64,000 bases of DNA, taken from NCBI GenBank assembly GCA_903926385.1, contig CAIYIS010000035.1:1-64000 (forward strand), given 5' to 3'. The position numbers were made by a program, and so were the translations under genes. Within the stretch, counting starts at the first letter, position 1. Every line of letters starts with the position of its first letter. The stretch comes from an uncultured Bacteroidota bacterium (GTDB lineage Bacteria > Bacteroidota > Bacteroidia > 2-12-FULL-35-15). The notes beneath the pieces are model-generated. The model did not search any database, was not told the origin of the DNA, and saw only the letters and a program-made list of their open reading frames with translations. Below are positions 19,375-30,300 of this stretch, piece by piece.

Positions 19375-19597
19375 GCTCCATCGGGGCTAACTGTTTGTAG
19401 ATATTTTTATCGTCAATGAATTTAAGTAATAACGGAGTTTAATTTTTGCCCCATCGGGGCTAACTGTTTGTAGATATTTTTATCGTCAATAAATTTAAGT
19501 AATAACGGAGTTTAATTTTTGCCCCATCGGGGCTAACTGTTTGTAGATATTATTAATGATAATAAAATTAAGCCCTGTAAGGGCGACCTGTCCTTTT
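19375..19597. repeat. REP-like palindromic repeat cluster, copy 1
   Basis: Three units begin at 19375, 19448 and 19521, exactly 73 bp apart. Each starts with a hairpin GCCCC-ATC-GGGGC (first copy degenerate) followed by TAACTGTTTGTAG. A different terminal hairpin, GCCCT-GTA-AGGGC then GACCTGTCCTTTT, closes the cluster at about 19572-19597. The same head-and-tail arrangement occurs at 21358-21506. This hairpin plus conserved flank resembles REP elements moved by RAYT (TnpA-REP) enzymes, but no such gene is in the window. Confidence 0.85.
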
Positions 19598-19650
19598 AGC
19601 AACTAAAATTAATATCCCTCTTATCATTCCTAAGATTATATTTATCTGAA

Positions 19651-19762
19651 CGCCTCACCCCTTTATCCCCTCTCCAAAAGAGAGGGGCGAAGCTTAGTGA
19701 CACTTATATTTTGATTGTACTTATTCACCCCTCTCCTTTGGAGAGGGGCCGGGGGTGAGGCG
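19651..19762. repeat. 112-bp inverted-repeat element (MITE-like)
   Basis: Perfect 11-bp terminal inverted repeats CGCCTCACCCC (19651-19661) and GGGGTGAGGCG (19752-19762) enclose two internal hairpins, CTCTCC-AAAA-GAGAGG near 19670-19687 and CCCCTCTCC-TTT-GGAGAGGGG near 19729-19748. There is no coding content. A half copy lies at 38325-38359. It looks like a non-autonomous mobile or REP-related sequence. Confidence 0.75.
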
Positions 19763-19800
19763 CTTTTGCAATCTATGAATTAATACCATGTATAAAACCA

Positions 19801-19840
19801 AAGGGGAATAAAAAGCGGCCAACTGCTTTCTATTCCCCTT
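19801..19840. terminator. Long hairpin near the end of proline dehydrogenase
   Basis: AAGGGGAATA (19801-19810) pairs with TATTCCCCTT (19831-19840), with a further AGC/GCT pair inside. It lies 39 bp past the proline dehydrogenase stop. There is no clean U-run, so function as a terminator is uncertain. Confidence 0.4.
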
Positions 19841-19879
19841 CATTAATTACGGCCTTTTACTATCTCAAGCCATCACCGT

Positions 19880-21067
19880 TTATTTCTTCACCAGCGTAAG
19901 CGCTACCGAAGCTCTTCTGTCTTTTTCTTTCATTATCAAACCCAACTCACGTCCGGTTTGTCCTTTCACCGAAGTATTTTCCTGAGCTCTGCGGATAAGG
20001 TAAGGCATCACTTCTTTGATAGGGCCATAAGGCACATATTTCGAAACATTATAACCAGCCTCTGCCAGGTTGTAACTTATATGGTCGCTCATGCCGAGCA
20101 ATTGCGAGAAATAAATATTTTTGTTTTGAGCTTTTATCCCTTTCTTTTCCATCATTTGCACCAAAGCAAGCGAAGAATCTTCGTTATGCGTTCCGGCACA
20201 AATAGCAATGCGGTCGATATGGTCTACACAAAACGACATAGCCTCATCATAATCCTTGTCGGTATCCGCTTTGGTATCGTGTATGGGCGATGGATAGCCT
20301 TTCTCCGCAGCTCTTGCACGTTCTTTTTCCATGTAAGCACCACGCACTAGTTTGGCTCCTATGTAATAATTTCCTTTCAAGGCATTGTCGAACGAAGCTT
20401 TTAAATAAGCCAATCTGTCTTTACGGTAAAGTTGATAGGTATTATAAATAAGTGGTTTTTCGATATTGTACAAAGCCATCATTTCGTTTGCCAAATCATC
20501 TATCGAGTCCTGAATCCAGCTATGTTCTGCATCTATAAACATGGGCACATTTTTTTCGTAAGCCGATTTGCAAATAGCCGCCACACGGTTTCTTACACGC
20601 GCAAATTCTTTTTGTTCTTCTTCTGTCAATGTTTCTTTGGCCGACACTTTTTCGAGCAAAGCCATACGCGCAAGCCCCGTTACTTTAAACACACAAAACG
20701 GAATGTTGGTATCAGCCTTTGCTCTCTCCACATTGGCAAGCGTTTCGGTCATACAAATATCAAGGTCTTCTTCGGCCTCTTTACCTTCCACCGAATAATC
20801 CAATATAGTACCTATGTTGTGTTTACTTAGGTCAATCACTGTTTTGTCGCACTCCTTTATATCTTCTCCACCGCAAAACTGCTTAAACACCGTAGCTTTA
20901 ATAATGCGCTTAATAGGCAAGTTGAGTTTAAGAGCCAAATTAGTAAGCCCCTTACCCATACTCACAAACCAGTTGTACGAAATAAATTTAAAAAGCCAGT
21001 ACGAACGAACTAAATCCTTATCCGTTTTTCCCGAAAACGAAACTTTGGTATTATTAAATGATAGCAT
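19880..21067 (-). CDS. Proline dehydrogenase (monofunctional)
   Basis: Oxidises L-proline to pyrroline-5-carboxylate using FAD, the first step of proline catabolism. The protein shows ProDH TIM-barrel motifs: YSVEGKEAEEDLD, VFKVTGLAR, MFIDAEHSWIQDSIDDLA, QLYRKDRLAYL, and GAKLVRGAYMEKER, which carries substrate-binding residues. AGTHNEDSS and a final GRELGL helix follow. I place the start at ATG 21067 (MLSFNNTKVSF, 395 residues). The in-frame extension to 21115 adds a hydrophobic stretch with no family equivalent. There is no fused pyrroline-5-carboxylate dehydrogenase domain, so the second enzyme must be encoded elsewhere. The gene is bracketed by two copies of the same REP-like cluster. Confidence 0.9.
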   Translation of the reverse strand: MLSFNNTKVSFSGKTDKDLVRSYWLFKFISYNWFVSMGKGLTNLALKLNLPIKRIIKATVFKQFCGGEDIKECDKTVIDLSKHNIGTILDYSVEGKEAEEDLDICMTETLANVERAKADTNIPFCVFKVTGLARMALLEKVSAKETLTEEEQKEFARVRNRVAAICKSAYEKNVPMFIDAEHSWIQDSIDDLANEMMALYNIEKPLIYNTYQLYRKDRLAYLKASFDNALKGNYYIGAKLVRGAYMEKERARAAEKGYPSPIHDTKADTDKDYDEAMSFCVDHIDRIAICAGTHNEDSSLALVQMMEKKGIKAQNKNIYFSQLLGMSDHISYNLAEAGYNVSKYVPYGPIKEVMPYLIRRAQENTSVKGQTGRELGLIMKEKDRRASVALTLVKK

Positions 21068-21160
21068 TGCTTTATTTTTTTGTGCCGCAAAGATAACAAA
21101 AAGAACTGCAGCCACCCTCCGCTCTTCTCAAACTGACAACAATCATAGTTCAAATCTCCA

Positions 21161-21192
21161 ATCTCAATACTCACATCTAATATCTCAAATCT
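21161..21192 (+). repeat. Short dispersed repeat copy 2 (ATCTCAA-rich)
   Basis: Matches 18854-18885 at 30 of 32 bases. It lies about 95 bp upstream of the proline dehydrogenase start in a region without other features. Confidence 0.5.
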
Positions 21193-21357
21193 TTTTTAGG
21201 CAACATGACGTAGGCAAGTGAAGTTCTATGTATCCTCCGGAAGTCGGTGTTAAGCAAGCTCGTTTTTTTCCTCCCTGCGTTCTTTCAGTTCCCCTCATTT
21301 TCCGTCCCCTCATCTGAAAAACTATTCATTAGAAAGTAATAACGAAACTTAATTTCT

Positions 21358-21506
21358 GCCCCATCGGGGCTACCTGTTTGTAGAAATTTTTAACAACAAT
21401 AAAATTAAGTAATATCAGAGTTTAGTTTTGCCCCATCGGGGCTACCTGTTTGTAGAAATTTTTAACAGCAATCAAATTAAGCCCTATAAGGGCGACCTGT
21501 CCTTTT
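21358..21506. repeat. REP-like palindromic repeat cluster, copy 2
   Basis: Two units start at 21358 and 21430 (72 bp apart). Each has GCCCC-ATC-GGGGC then TACCTGTTTGTAG. The terminal hairpin GCCCT-ATA-AGGGC followed by GACCTGTCCTTTT lies at 21481-21506. Order and orientation are the same as in the cluster at 19375-19597, with one unit fewer. Confidence 0.85.
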
Positions 21507-21560
21507 CATTCTAAAATCCTACAAATCTAAAATTCTAAAATTCCTTCCACCTCCCAAACC

Positions 21561-21959
21561 CTACCCCCTCTTCCTTTTCAAAAGCTCATTTATCTCCTTC
21601 ACATACCCCAACTCTCTTTTCAAAAACTCCATCTCCTGCTCTTTCTTTTCCAGTTCCAATAACTTTTCAGCAAGCAATTTTTCACATTCCGTTTGCTTTA
21701 CTTCTGCATCCACTTTAATTGCCATCGCATCTCCATTCTTTAAGCTAAGCCGTGCCGAACATTCAGCAAAAAAATCATAATTCACAATCTCACTTATTAA
21801 TTTCAATTGCGAAATCTGCATCGATTCCTGACGGTAAAATCTGCTTATACTCGTCACATGCAAATGCATTTCATTCGCCAGTCGGGTCTCCCCATAATTC
21901 TTCTCTGTCATTACTTTTTTAATAATACTACCAATGTGTAATTCCTTCTTCTCTTCCAT
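21561..21959 (-). CDS. Small helix-turn-helix protein with C-terminal coiled coil
   Basis: A 132-residue protein. Residues 8-60 (IGSIIKKVMTEKNYGETRLANEM, then HVTSISRFYRQESMQISQLKLIS) have the spacing of an Xre-like helix-turn-helix. Residues 85-128 are a Lys/Glu/Leu heptad region that should form a coiled coil, probably for dimerisation. Such proteins are frequent in Bacteroidota and are annotated as transcriptional regulators, but targets are unknown. It is divergent from gyrB, with phased array B starting 92 bp upstream of its start codon. DNA binding is inferred from the fold only. Confidence 0.6.
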   Translation of the reverse strand: MEEKKELHIGSIIKKVMTEKNYGETRLANEMHLHVTSISRFYRQESMQISQLKLISEIVNYDFFAECSARLSLKNGDAMAIKVDAEVKQTECEKLLAEKLLELEKKEQEMEFLKRELGYVKEINELLKRKRG

Positions 21960-22050
21960 AATTTAATTGCTTTTTTAAAAAATTAATGTTCTAATATACA
22001 TAAGCTCTCTCCTCGTCTGTAAATACCCTCGTCAACATTCTCCCGATTAA

Positions 22051-22428
22051 TAGCAAAATCACCAAACCTCCTAGCAAACTTCATCCGCCCCTTAGCAAAT
22101 CTGCTAAAACCCCGAGAAGATTTCATGCGCCTATCAGCAAAACTACTGAGACACTGAGCAAAGTTAACGAAACACATAGCAAAGTTAGCAAAATACATAA
22201 CACAATTAGCAAAACAAGTAACATAATTAACGAAACTCATAACACAACTAACAAAACACATAACACAGCAAACAAAACACATCAAACAGTTAGCAAACCG
22301 AATAGCACAATTAGCGAAACGAATAGCACAATTAGCAAAAAACACAGTACAATTAGCGAAACTCATAGCAGAGTAAGCAAATCGCATAACGCAATTACCA
22401 AAACACTTAGTACATTTAATAAATTAAA
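22051..22428. repeat. Phased array B: eighteen 21-bp units
   Basis: A T-A-(G/A)-C-A-(A/C)-A core recurs every 21 bp without indels at 22051, 22072, 22093, then (degenerate) 22114, 22135, 22156, and 22177, 22198, 22219, 22240, 22261, 22282, 22303, 22324, 22345, 22366, 22387 and 22408. The usual unit also contains a second AATTAGCAAAAC-like core, which places an A-tract once per 21 bp. The total span is 378 bp. Unlike the other arrays, I see no strong dyad in the unit. The minus strand is open for 134 codons with a seven-residue repeat (FANCAIR-like), a consequence of the 21-bp period. It ends 279 bp before the gyrB start. Confidence 0.88.
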
Positions 22429-24668
<2,240 letters not shown>

Positions 24669-24693
24669 TAAAAGTATTATCTATCCGGAATTA

Positions 24694-24728
24694 AAAAAGC
24701 GTTCTGCAATGTGCAGAACGCTTTTTTT
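24694..24728. terminator. Bidirectional terminator after gyrB
   Basis: A perfect 10-bp stem GCGTTCTGCA / TGCAGAACGC (24699-24708, 24712-24721) with a 3-base loop is flanked by A6 on the left and T7 on the right. It can therefore terminate gyrB and the convergent gene that ends at 24747. Confidence 0.92.
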
Positions 24729-24746
24729 GTTTCTTGATTCAGCTTA

Positions 24747-27194
24747 CTAATTCTTAATAATTTTTTCTCTCACAATACCCTTCTCGGTTTTCACCTCCAC
24801 AAAATAAATCCCTTTAACTTCTTTGCTTAAATCTATTGTTAGCTTCCTGTCATCAAAGATCTTTTGAAGGACTTCAAAGCCCAATACATTTGTCACTTTT
24901 ATGCTTTCTATTTTGTTTTTATTACATTCTATAGTTAGCTGATTGGTAAAGGGGTTTGGGTAGATTTGCATTCCGTTATTATTTATTTCAGATATCCCCA
25001 TACTACCTGCATTAATAGTTAGTGAATCAGTAATAGTATTAAATACTACAGGAACACCTGCTGAATCATTCGCTACATAATTTGAAATAGATAAATTCAA
25101 AAAGGAAGTTGAGGAAATGGAAGAATTAAGTTGAAATTTAAAATCTGCAATCTTTCCATATCCGCTTGCATTGGTATGATTGATTCGTGTTTCAGCACCG
25201 TACGCAGTAACTGCCAAAGGATCTACGTTACTTATCTTAATAGCATTTGTACCGGGGGTTCCCAGCCAGCTTGCAGGATAAGAAATGTTTTCCGTACCCT
25301 GCTGAACAAGGGATGCAGTATAATTTACATTAAAAGCTAAACCATACAAATTACTTACAGGAGTCACAGAAGTACCTGCCCATAATTCTACATCTACTAT
25401 ATCTCCTGCATTGTAAGAGGTACTATTTGTTACAAAATAAAGATCAGGTGCATTCAATTTTGCTTCATTATTATTGTGGGTGATTATGGCATGAGTTAAA
25501 TTAAAATTCAGATTGACAGCCAGGGTGTCATTATTATCTATTACTCCATCACCATTACAATCTGCGTGTTTTATATCAGCACCATTTGATTCATAAAATC
25601 CCCAATTGGCACATGAATCAGCCTGCCATAGATTACTTGTTACAAGTCGGGGACTTCCTGTTTGCCCGTAAAACAAACCGATTGGCAAAAGATCTGTATT
25701 ATCTACAATGTGATTGGCATCGGCATCTCCGGGCCAAACATCATTTGCTACCTGATTCCATTTAAAAATAAATGTATCATAAGCTCCAACCGGAGTTAAG
25801 GGAAACACACCCGCATTAGGGTCGACATCCACTGTACTACCAAAATATCCTGTTACATACAAATTATTATTTGAATCGATAGTCATCAAATTCCTGTATA
25901 TACAAACGGCATTTGCAACTCCTTTTGCCCAGATAAAATTCCCGTTCGCATCCAGTTTCTGAATCACAAGTCCGCTTCCGCCTGTAACTCGATAAGTGGC
26001 AGGACCCGGATCAAAGTCAACAGAGTCTCCTGCCAAAAACTGAGTATAAACATTACCAAATGCATCGTTCAGGATTGTGCATCCCCAATCATCTCCGTTT
26101 CCATTGCCAACACCAATGCCCCATACAAATGCACCGTTGTTATCAAGTTTCAAAATATAAGCATCCTTATAAGGACCGACTGCTGCTACAGGATATATCC
26201 CCGGGCCAGGATCCAAATCAATAGTATCCATAAACCGCCCGGAAGTATAAATATTTCCGGCATTATCCAGACTTATTGTAAATCCTTCTTGTATGTGCCC
26301 TCCCGATAACTGGTCTGCCCAAACAAATGTACCGTTGTTGTCGAGCTTCAAAATAAAAGCATCACAATTACCTCCAAGGGTTGCATCTAAATAATAAGTG
26401 CCGAGACCCGGATCGAAGTCAGCAATTGAAGAGAAACTACCTGTTATATAAATGCTACCAACATTATCAAGTGCCATGCCTACTACATTACAACCATATT
26501 GTCCATCAGCAAAGGTTTTTGCCCATATAAAATTTCCGTTGGCATCTAATTTCTCAACAAAACCCTGATAAACACCATAAGCAGAGGAAGTAAGCAGGAA
26601 TACCCCTGCTCCGGGGTCGAAATCAACGGTATCATCAAACCCACCTGTAAGAATAAGGTCTCCGGAAGGATCCATTTTGAGTGAAGAAATAAATTCTTGA
26701 TCACCTCCTGCAAGTTGCTTTACCCAAATAAAATTACCAAGACTATCCAATTTCAAAATAAATGCATCAGAAAATGAAGGCGTATCACACATTAAATTTG
26801 AAACTCCGGAACCAAAATCAAAATCTACGGTGTCCGAAAAAAATCCTGTTAAATATATATTTCTGTTTATATCTGTTGAAATAGTATATGCAGTTGATTT
26901 CAATGAAAATAATTTCGCCCAAATCAAGTTACCGGAAGCACTTAGTTTTTGAATATAACTCTGACTGGTCCCAGAATTATTGGTAAAATTGTATGTTCCG
27001 GCTCCCGGATCAAGATCTATTGTTCCCTCAAAATTACCAACAGTATAAATATTGCCGGATGCATCTTTATTAATTGACATACTAAACGCATTTGTTGTAG
27101 CACCTAATTGTGATGCCCATACTAAATTTTCGGACTGCCCATTAGCAATCAAATTTGAAATTAGAATTAAGGATAGAATAAGGATATTTTTCAT
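24747..27194 (-). CDS. T9SS type A secreted beta-propeller-like protein with dockerin-like and cohesin-like segments
   Basis: An 815-residue protein with a signal peptide (MKNILILSLILISNLIANGQ). Residues 25-480 are about nine tandem repeats of a propeller-like unit: GNIY(T/V)-G-F-x-x-T-x-D-x-D-P-G-x-G-x-Y, then a strand ending FI-KLD-G-F-W, of the SBBP-repeat type. Residues about 484-550 contain two Asp/Asn-rich loops (GDADANHIVDNTDLLPIG and DCNGDGVIDNNDTL) that resemble a dockerin calcium-binding pair. Residues about 575-725 resemble a cohesin-like beta-sandwich (YNAGDIVDVELWAG). The last 80 residues are a type A T9SS sorting domain (MQIYPNPF, GIYFVEVKT, REKIIKN). Known: sorting-domain role. 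Inferred: surface-exposed or released structural or binding protein. Confidence 0.85.
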   Translation of the reverse strand: MKNILILSLILISNLIANGQSENLVWASQLGATTNAFSMSINKDASGNIYTVGNFEGTIDLDPGAGTYNFTNNSGTSQSYIQKLSASGNLIWAKLFSLKSTAYTISTDINRNIYLTGFFSDTVDFDFGSGVSNLMCDTPSFSDAFILKLDSLGNFIWVKQLAGGDQEFISSLKMDPSGDLILTGGFDDTVDFDPGAGVFLLTSSAYGVYQGFVEKLDANGNFIWAKTFADGQYGCNVVGMALDNVGSIYITGSFSSIADFDPGLGTYYLDATLGGNCDAFILKLDNNGTFVWADQLSGGHIQEGFTISLDNAGNIYTSGRFMDTIDLDPGPGIYPVAAVGPYKDAYILKLDNNGAFVWGIGVGNGNGDDWGCTILNDAFGNVYTQFLAGDSVDFDPGPATYRVTGGSGLVIQKLDANGNFIWAKGVANAVCIYRNLMTIDSNNNLYVTGYFGSTVDVDPNAGVFPLTPVGAYDTFIFKWNQVANDVWPGDADANHIVDNTDLLPIGLFYGQTGSPRLVTSNLWQADSCANWGFYESNGADIKHADCNGDGVIDNNDTLAVNLNFNLTHAIITHNNNEAKLNAPDLYFVTNSTSYNAGDIVDVELWAGTSVTPVSNLYGLAFNVNYTASLVQQGTENISYPASWLGTPGTNAIKISNVDPLAVTAYGAETRINHTNASGYGKIADFKFQLNSSISSTSFLNLSISNYVANDSAGVPVVFNTITDSLTINAGSMGISEINNNGMQIYPNPFTNQLTIECNKNKIESIKVTNVLGFEVLQKIFDDRKLTIDLSKEVKGIYFVEVKTEKGIVREKIIKN

Positions 27195-27375
27195 TTGAGA
27201 TAAGTTTATTTATTTATAAAATCAGAATACAATTCAAACTACAAGATTTAGTTTATAATACTAGCATGGTTAATGGACAAAATAACAGTTCCTTATTATA
27301 AAAGCATCGCTACTTTTACATTGAATCCCTTCTTTTGTTTAACCCTTACAATATCTGATGACAAATCAACTAACG

Positions 27376-30300
27376 CTACCTCACCAGCGTAACGTGTCCT
27401 ATGTATTTATGCTCCTGATGATGGATATCGACAAGAGTAACCACATAAACATATACGTCCTGCTGCACCTCAGCGCCTGCAAATGTTCCATCCCAATGGT
27501 CATTTATATCATAACAGTAAAAAATACGATTTCCCCAACGGTCGAATATATTCATATTAAAATCTAATATGCCCGTTCCTTTTCCAAAAAATTCATCATT
27601 ATCCCCATCACCGTTTGGTGTAAATGCATTTGGAATATAGAACGTACATTCCGGTTCTATTATCACACAAATCTCTGTTGTGTCTATACAATGTCCGTTA
27701 GAAACGGTAAGCAACACACAATAAGTTCCGATACGATAATAAGTATGCGAAGGATTTTGTGCAGTGCTAGTATTCGTACTCGATGAATACATATCTCCAA
27801 AATCCCAGTTCCATGACGTTGCTCCCAATGAGTGATCAGTAAATTGCACCACAGCATTCGATATTGTAGTAACAGCAGGTGCGGTAAACTCAGCATTAGG
27901 CACAGGATAAACAGTAACCATATTCGTATTTGTAATGGAAGCTACACATCCAAAATTGGAGGTATCAGATAAAGTTATTGAGTAAGTTCCTGCATTATTA
28001 TAACAGAACGTAGGACTCTGCTGATTGGATACGGCTCCTGCTCCACTTCCAAAATTCCATCCGTAACCGGTAATACTTCCTGATGAAATTGTACTTGTAT
28101 TGGTAAACGTAGCACAATATGGAGCACAACCCGAAACTGGCCCTGTGAACGAAGGAACCGGCAAAGGATTAATAGTTACAAGAGCACTTCCGCTAAATGT
28201 TCCCGTACAGTTTATATCCGAAATATTAGTTACTGTATAGGTTCCTACTCCCGGATTTACGATAGTATAAGGTGATGCTCCTACTGCTACTGTCACCGGT
28301 GTTGTTCCGTCTGTATATGTCATACTCCATGGTGGACTTCCCGTTAAAGTAATCACTACCGGCATGGTATTATTACCTGCACACACACTTCCTCCTCCAT
28401 TAACTGTAGCACTTGGCAACTGATTTACTGTAACGGTTGAGACTGCAGTATTCGAACAACCAAGCGATGTTCCGGTAACTGTATAAGAAGCATTTGCCAT
28501 TGGAGTTGCTGTAGCTGCACCTCCCACACCTCCGGTTGCACCAGCTGTCCATGTATATGTAGTAGCCCCTGCAGCCAGAAGATTTGCCGTTTGTCCTGCA
28601 CAAATGGTAGGAGAATTTACCGTCACCACCGGCACTGGATTAACAGTTATCGTTACTTGACTGGTAGATACCGGGCATGGAGGATTAGCTATTGACCATT
28701 GAAATACATTGGCCCCGATGGCAAGTCCTGTAACAGTAGAAGTAGGAGAAGTGGTATTAGTAATCGTTCCTGAACCACTAATTATACTCCACGTTCCGGT
28801 ACCAACCACAGCTGCATTTCCGGCAAGTGTTGTATTATCTACACATAACGACTGATTAGGTCCGGCCTGAGCCACCGTAGGAGTTGCCACTCCGTTTATG
28901 GTCACCTGACTGGTAGATGCAGGGCAAGGTGCATTCGAAATTGTCCATTCAAAAACGTTAGCTCCAACACCAAGTGCTGTTATAGTCGATGTTTCTGAAG
29001 CAGTATTGGTAATGGTACCACTTCCACTAAATACAGTCCATAATCCTGTTCCCACAGTCGGTAAATTTCCAGCAAGCGTTGCATTCGTTCCGCATAATGT
29101 TTGAGTCGGTCCGGCCACTGCCACTGTAGGTGGTGTTACCCCTGTTATGGTCACCTGGCTAGATGTACTCGGACAAATAGGATTTGCTATGGTCCATTCA
29201 AATACATTAGCTCCTGCTCCCAAAGCTGTAATTGCCGAAGTAGCAAGATTAGGACTGCTTATAGTTCCCGCCCCGCTGATTAATGTCCATGTACCTATTC
29301 CCACCAAGGCAGTATTTCCGGCAAGTGTTGCATTTGTACCACAAACCGTTTGATTTGGTCCAGATGATGCTACAGTCGGAATTCCAACTCCTGTAATGGT
29401 TACTTGACTAACGGATGCCGGACATGGTGCATTACTTATTGTCCATTGAAACACGTTTGCTCCCACTCCTAAAGCGGTTATTGTTGATGATTCTGAAGCT
29501 GTATTGGTAATAGTTCCTGTTCCGCTCACCACATTCCATACACCTGTTCCAACAGTTGGAATGTTTGCTGCAAACGTAGCATTCGTGCCACATACTGTTT
29601 GATTAGGTCCGGCTACAGCCACTGTAGGAACATCTACTGCAGTTATTGTAACCTGACTGGATGAAGGAGGACAAATCGGATTATCAATCGTCCATTGAAA
29701 CACATTAGCCCCGAAACCAAGACCCGTTACTGTTGAGGTAGGAGAATTAATATTGGTAATGGTTCCTGTTCCACTTATCAATGACCATGTACCTGTACCC
29801 ACAAGAGCTGTATTTCCTGCCAAAGTTGCATTTGTTCCACACACCGTTTGATTAGTGCCTGCGTTGGAAACAGTAGGAGGAGTAATTCCTGTTATTGTAA
29901 CCTGACTCGAAGAAACCGGACATGGTGCATTTGCTATAGTCCATGCAAATACATTAGCACCTGCTCCCAATGCGGTTACTGTGGTTGCTTCTGAATTCAG
30001 ATTGGTGAACGTACCGCTTCCACTTATTACACTCCATGTACCTACCCCTATTGTGGCAATATTACCTGCCAGGGTTGCATTAGTTCCGCATACCGTTTGA
30101 TTGGCTCCTGCCACCGAAACTGTAGGCACTGCACTCACATTTATTGTCACCTGACTTACAGATGGTGGACAATTTGCAACAGTAATTGTCCAGGTAAACA
30201 CATTGGCACCCACTCCAAGACCCGTAACTGTGGTATTTTCAAGGGCAGTATTAGTAATGGTTCCTGTTCCACTCACAAGTGTCCAAGTTCCAACTCCTAT

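Noticed and set aside
21983-22387. 134-codon Phe/Cys-rich frame on the minus strand through array B
   Set aside because: It is a translation of the 21-bp repeat, with abnormal composition (FANCxxx units) and no recognisable start region.
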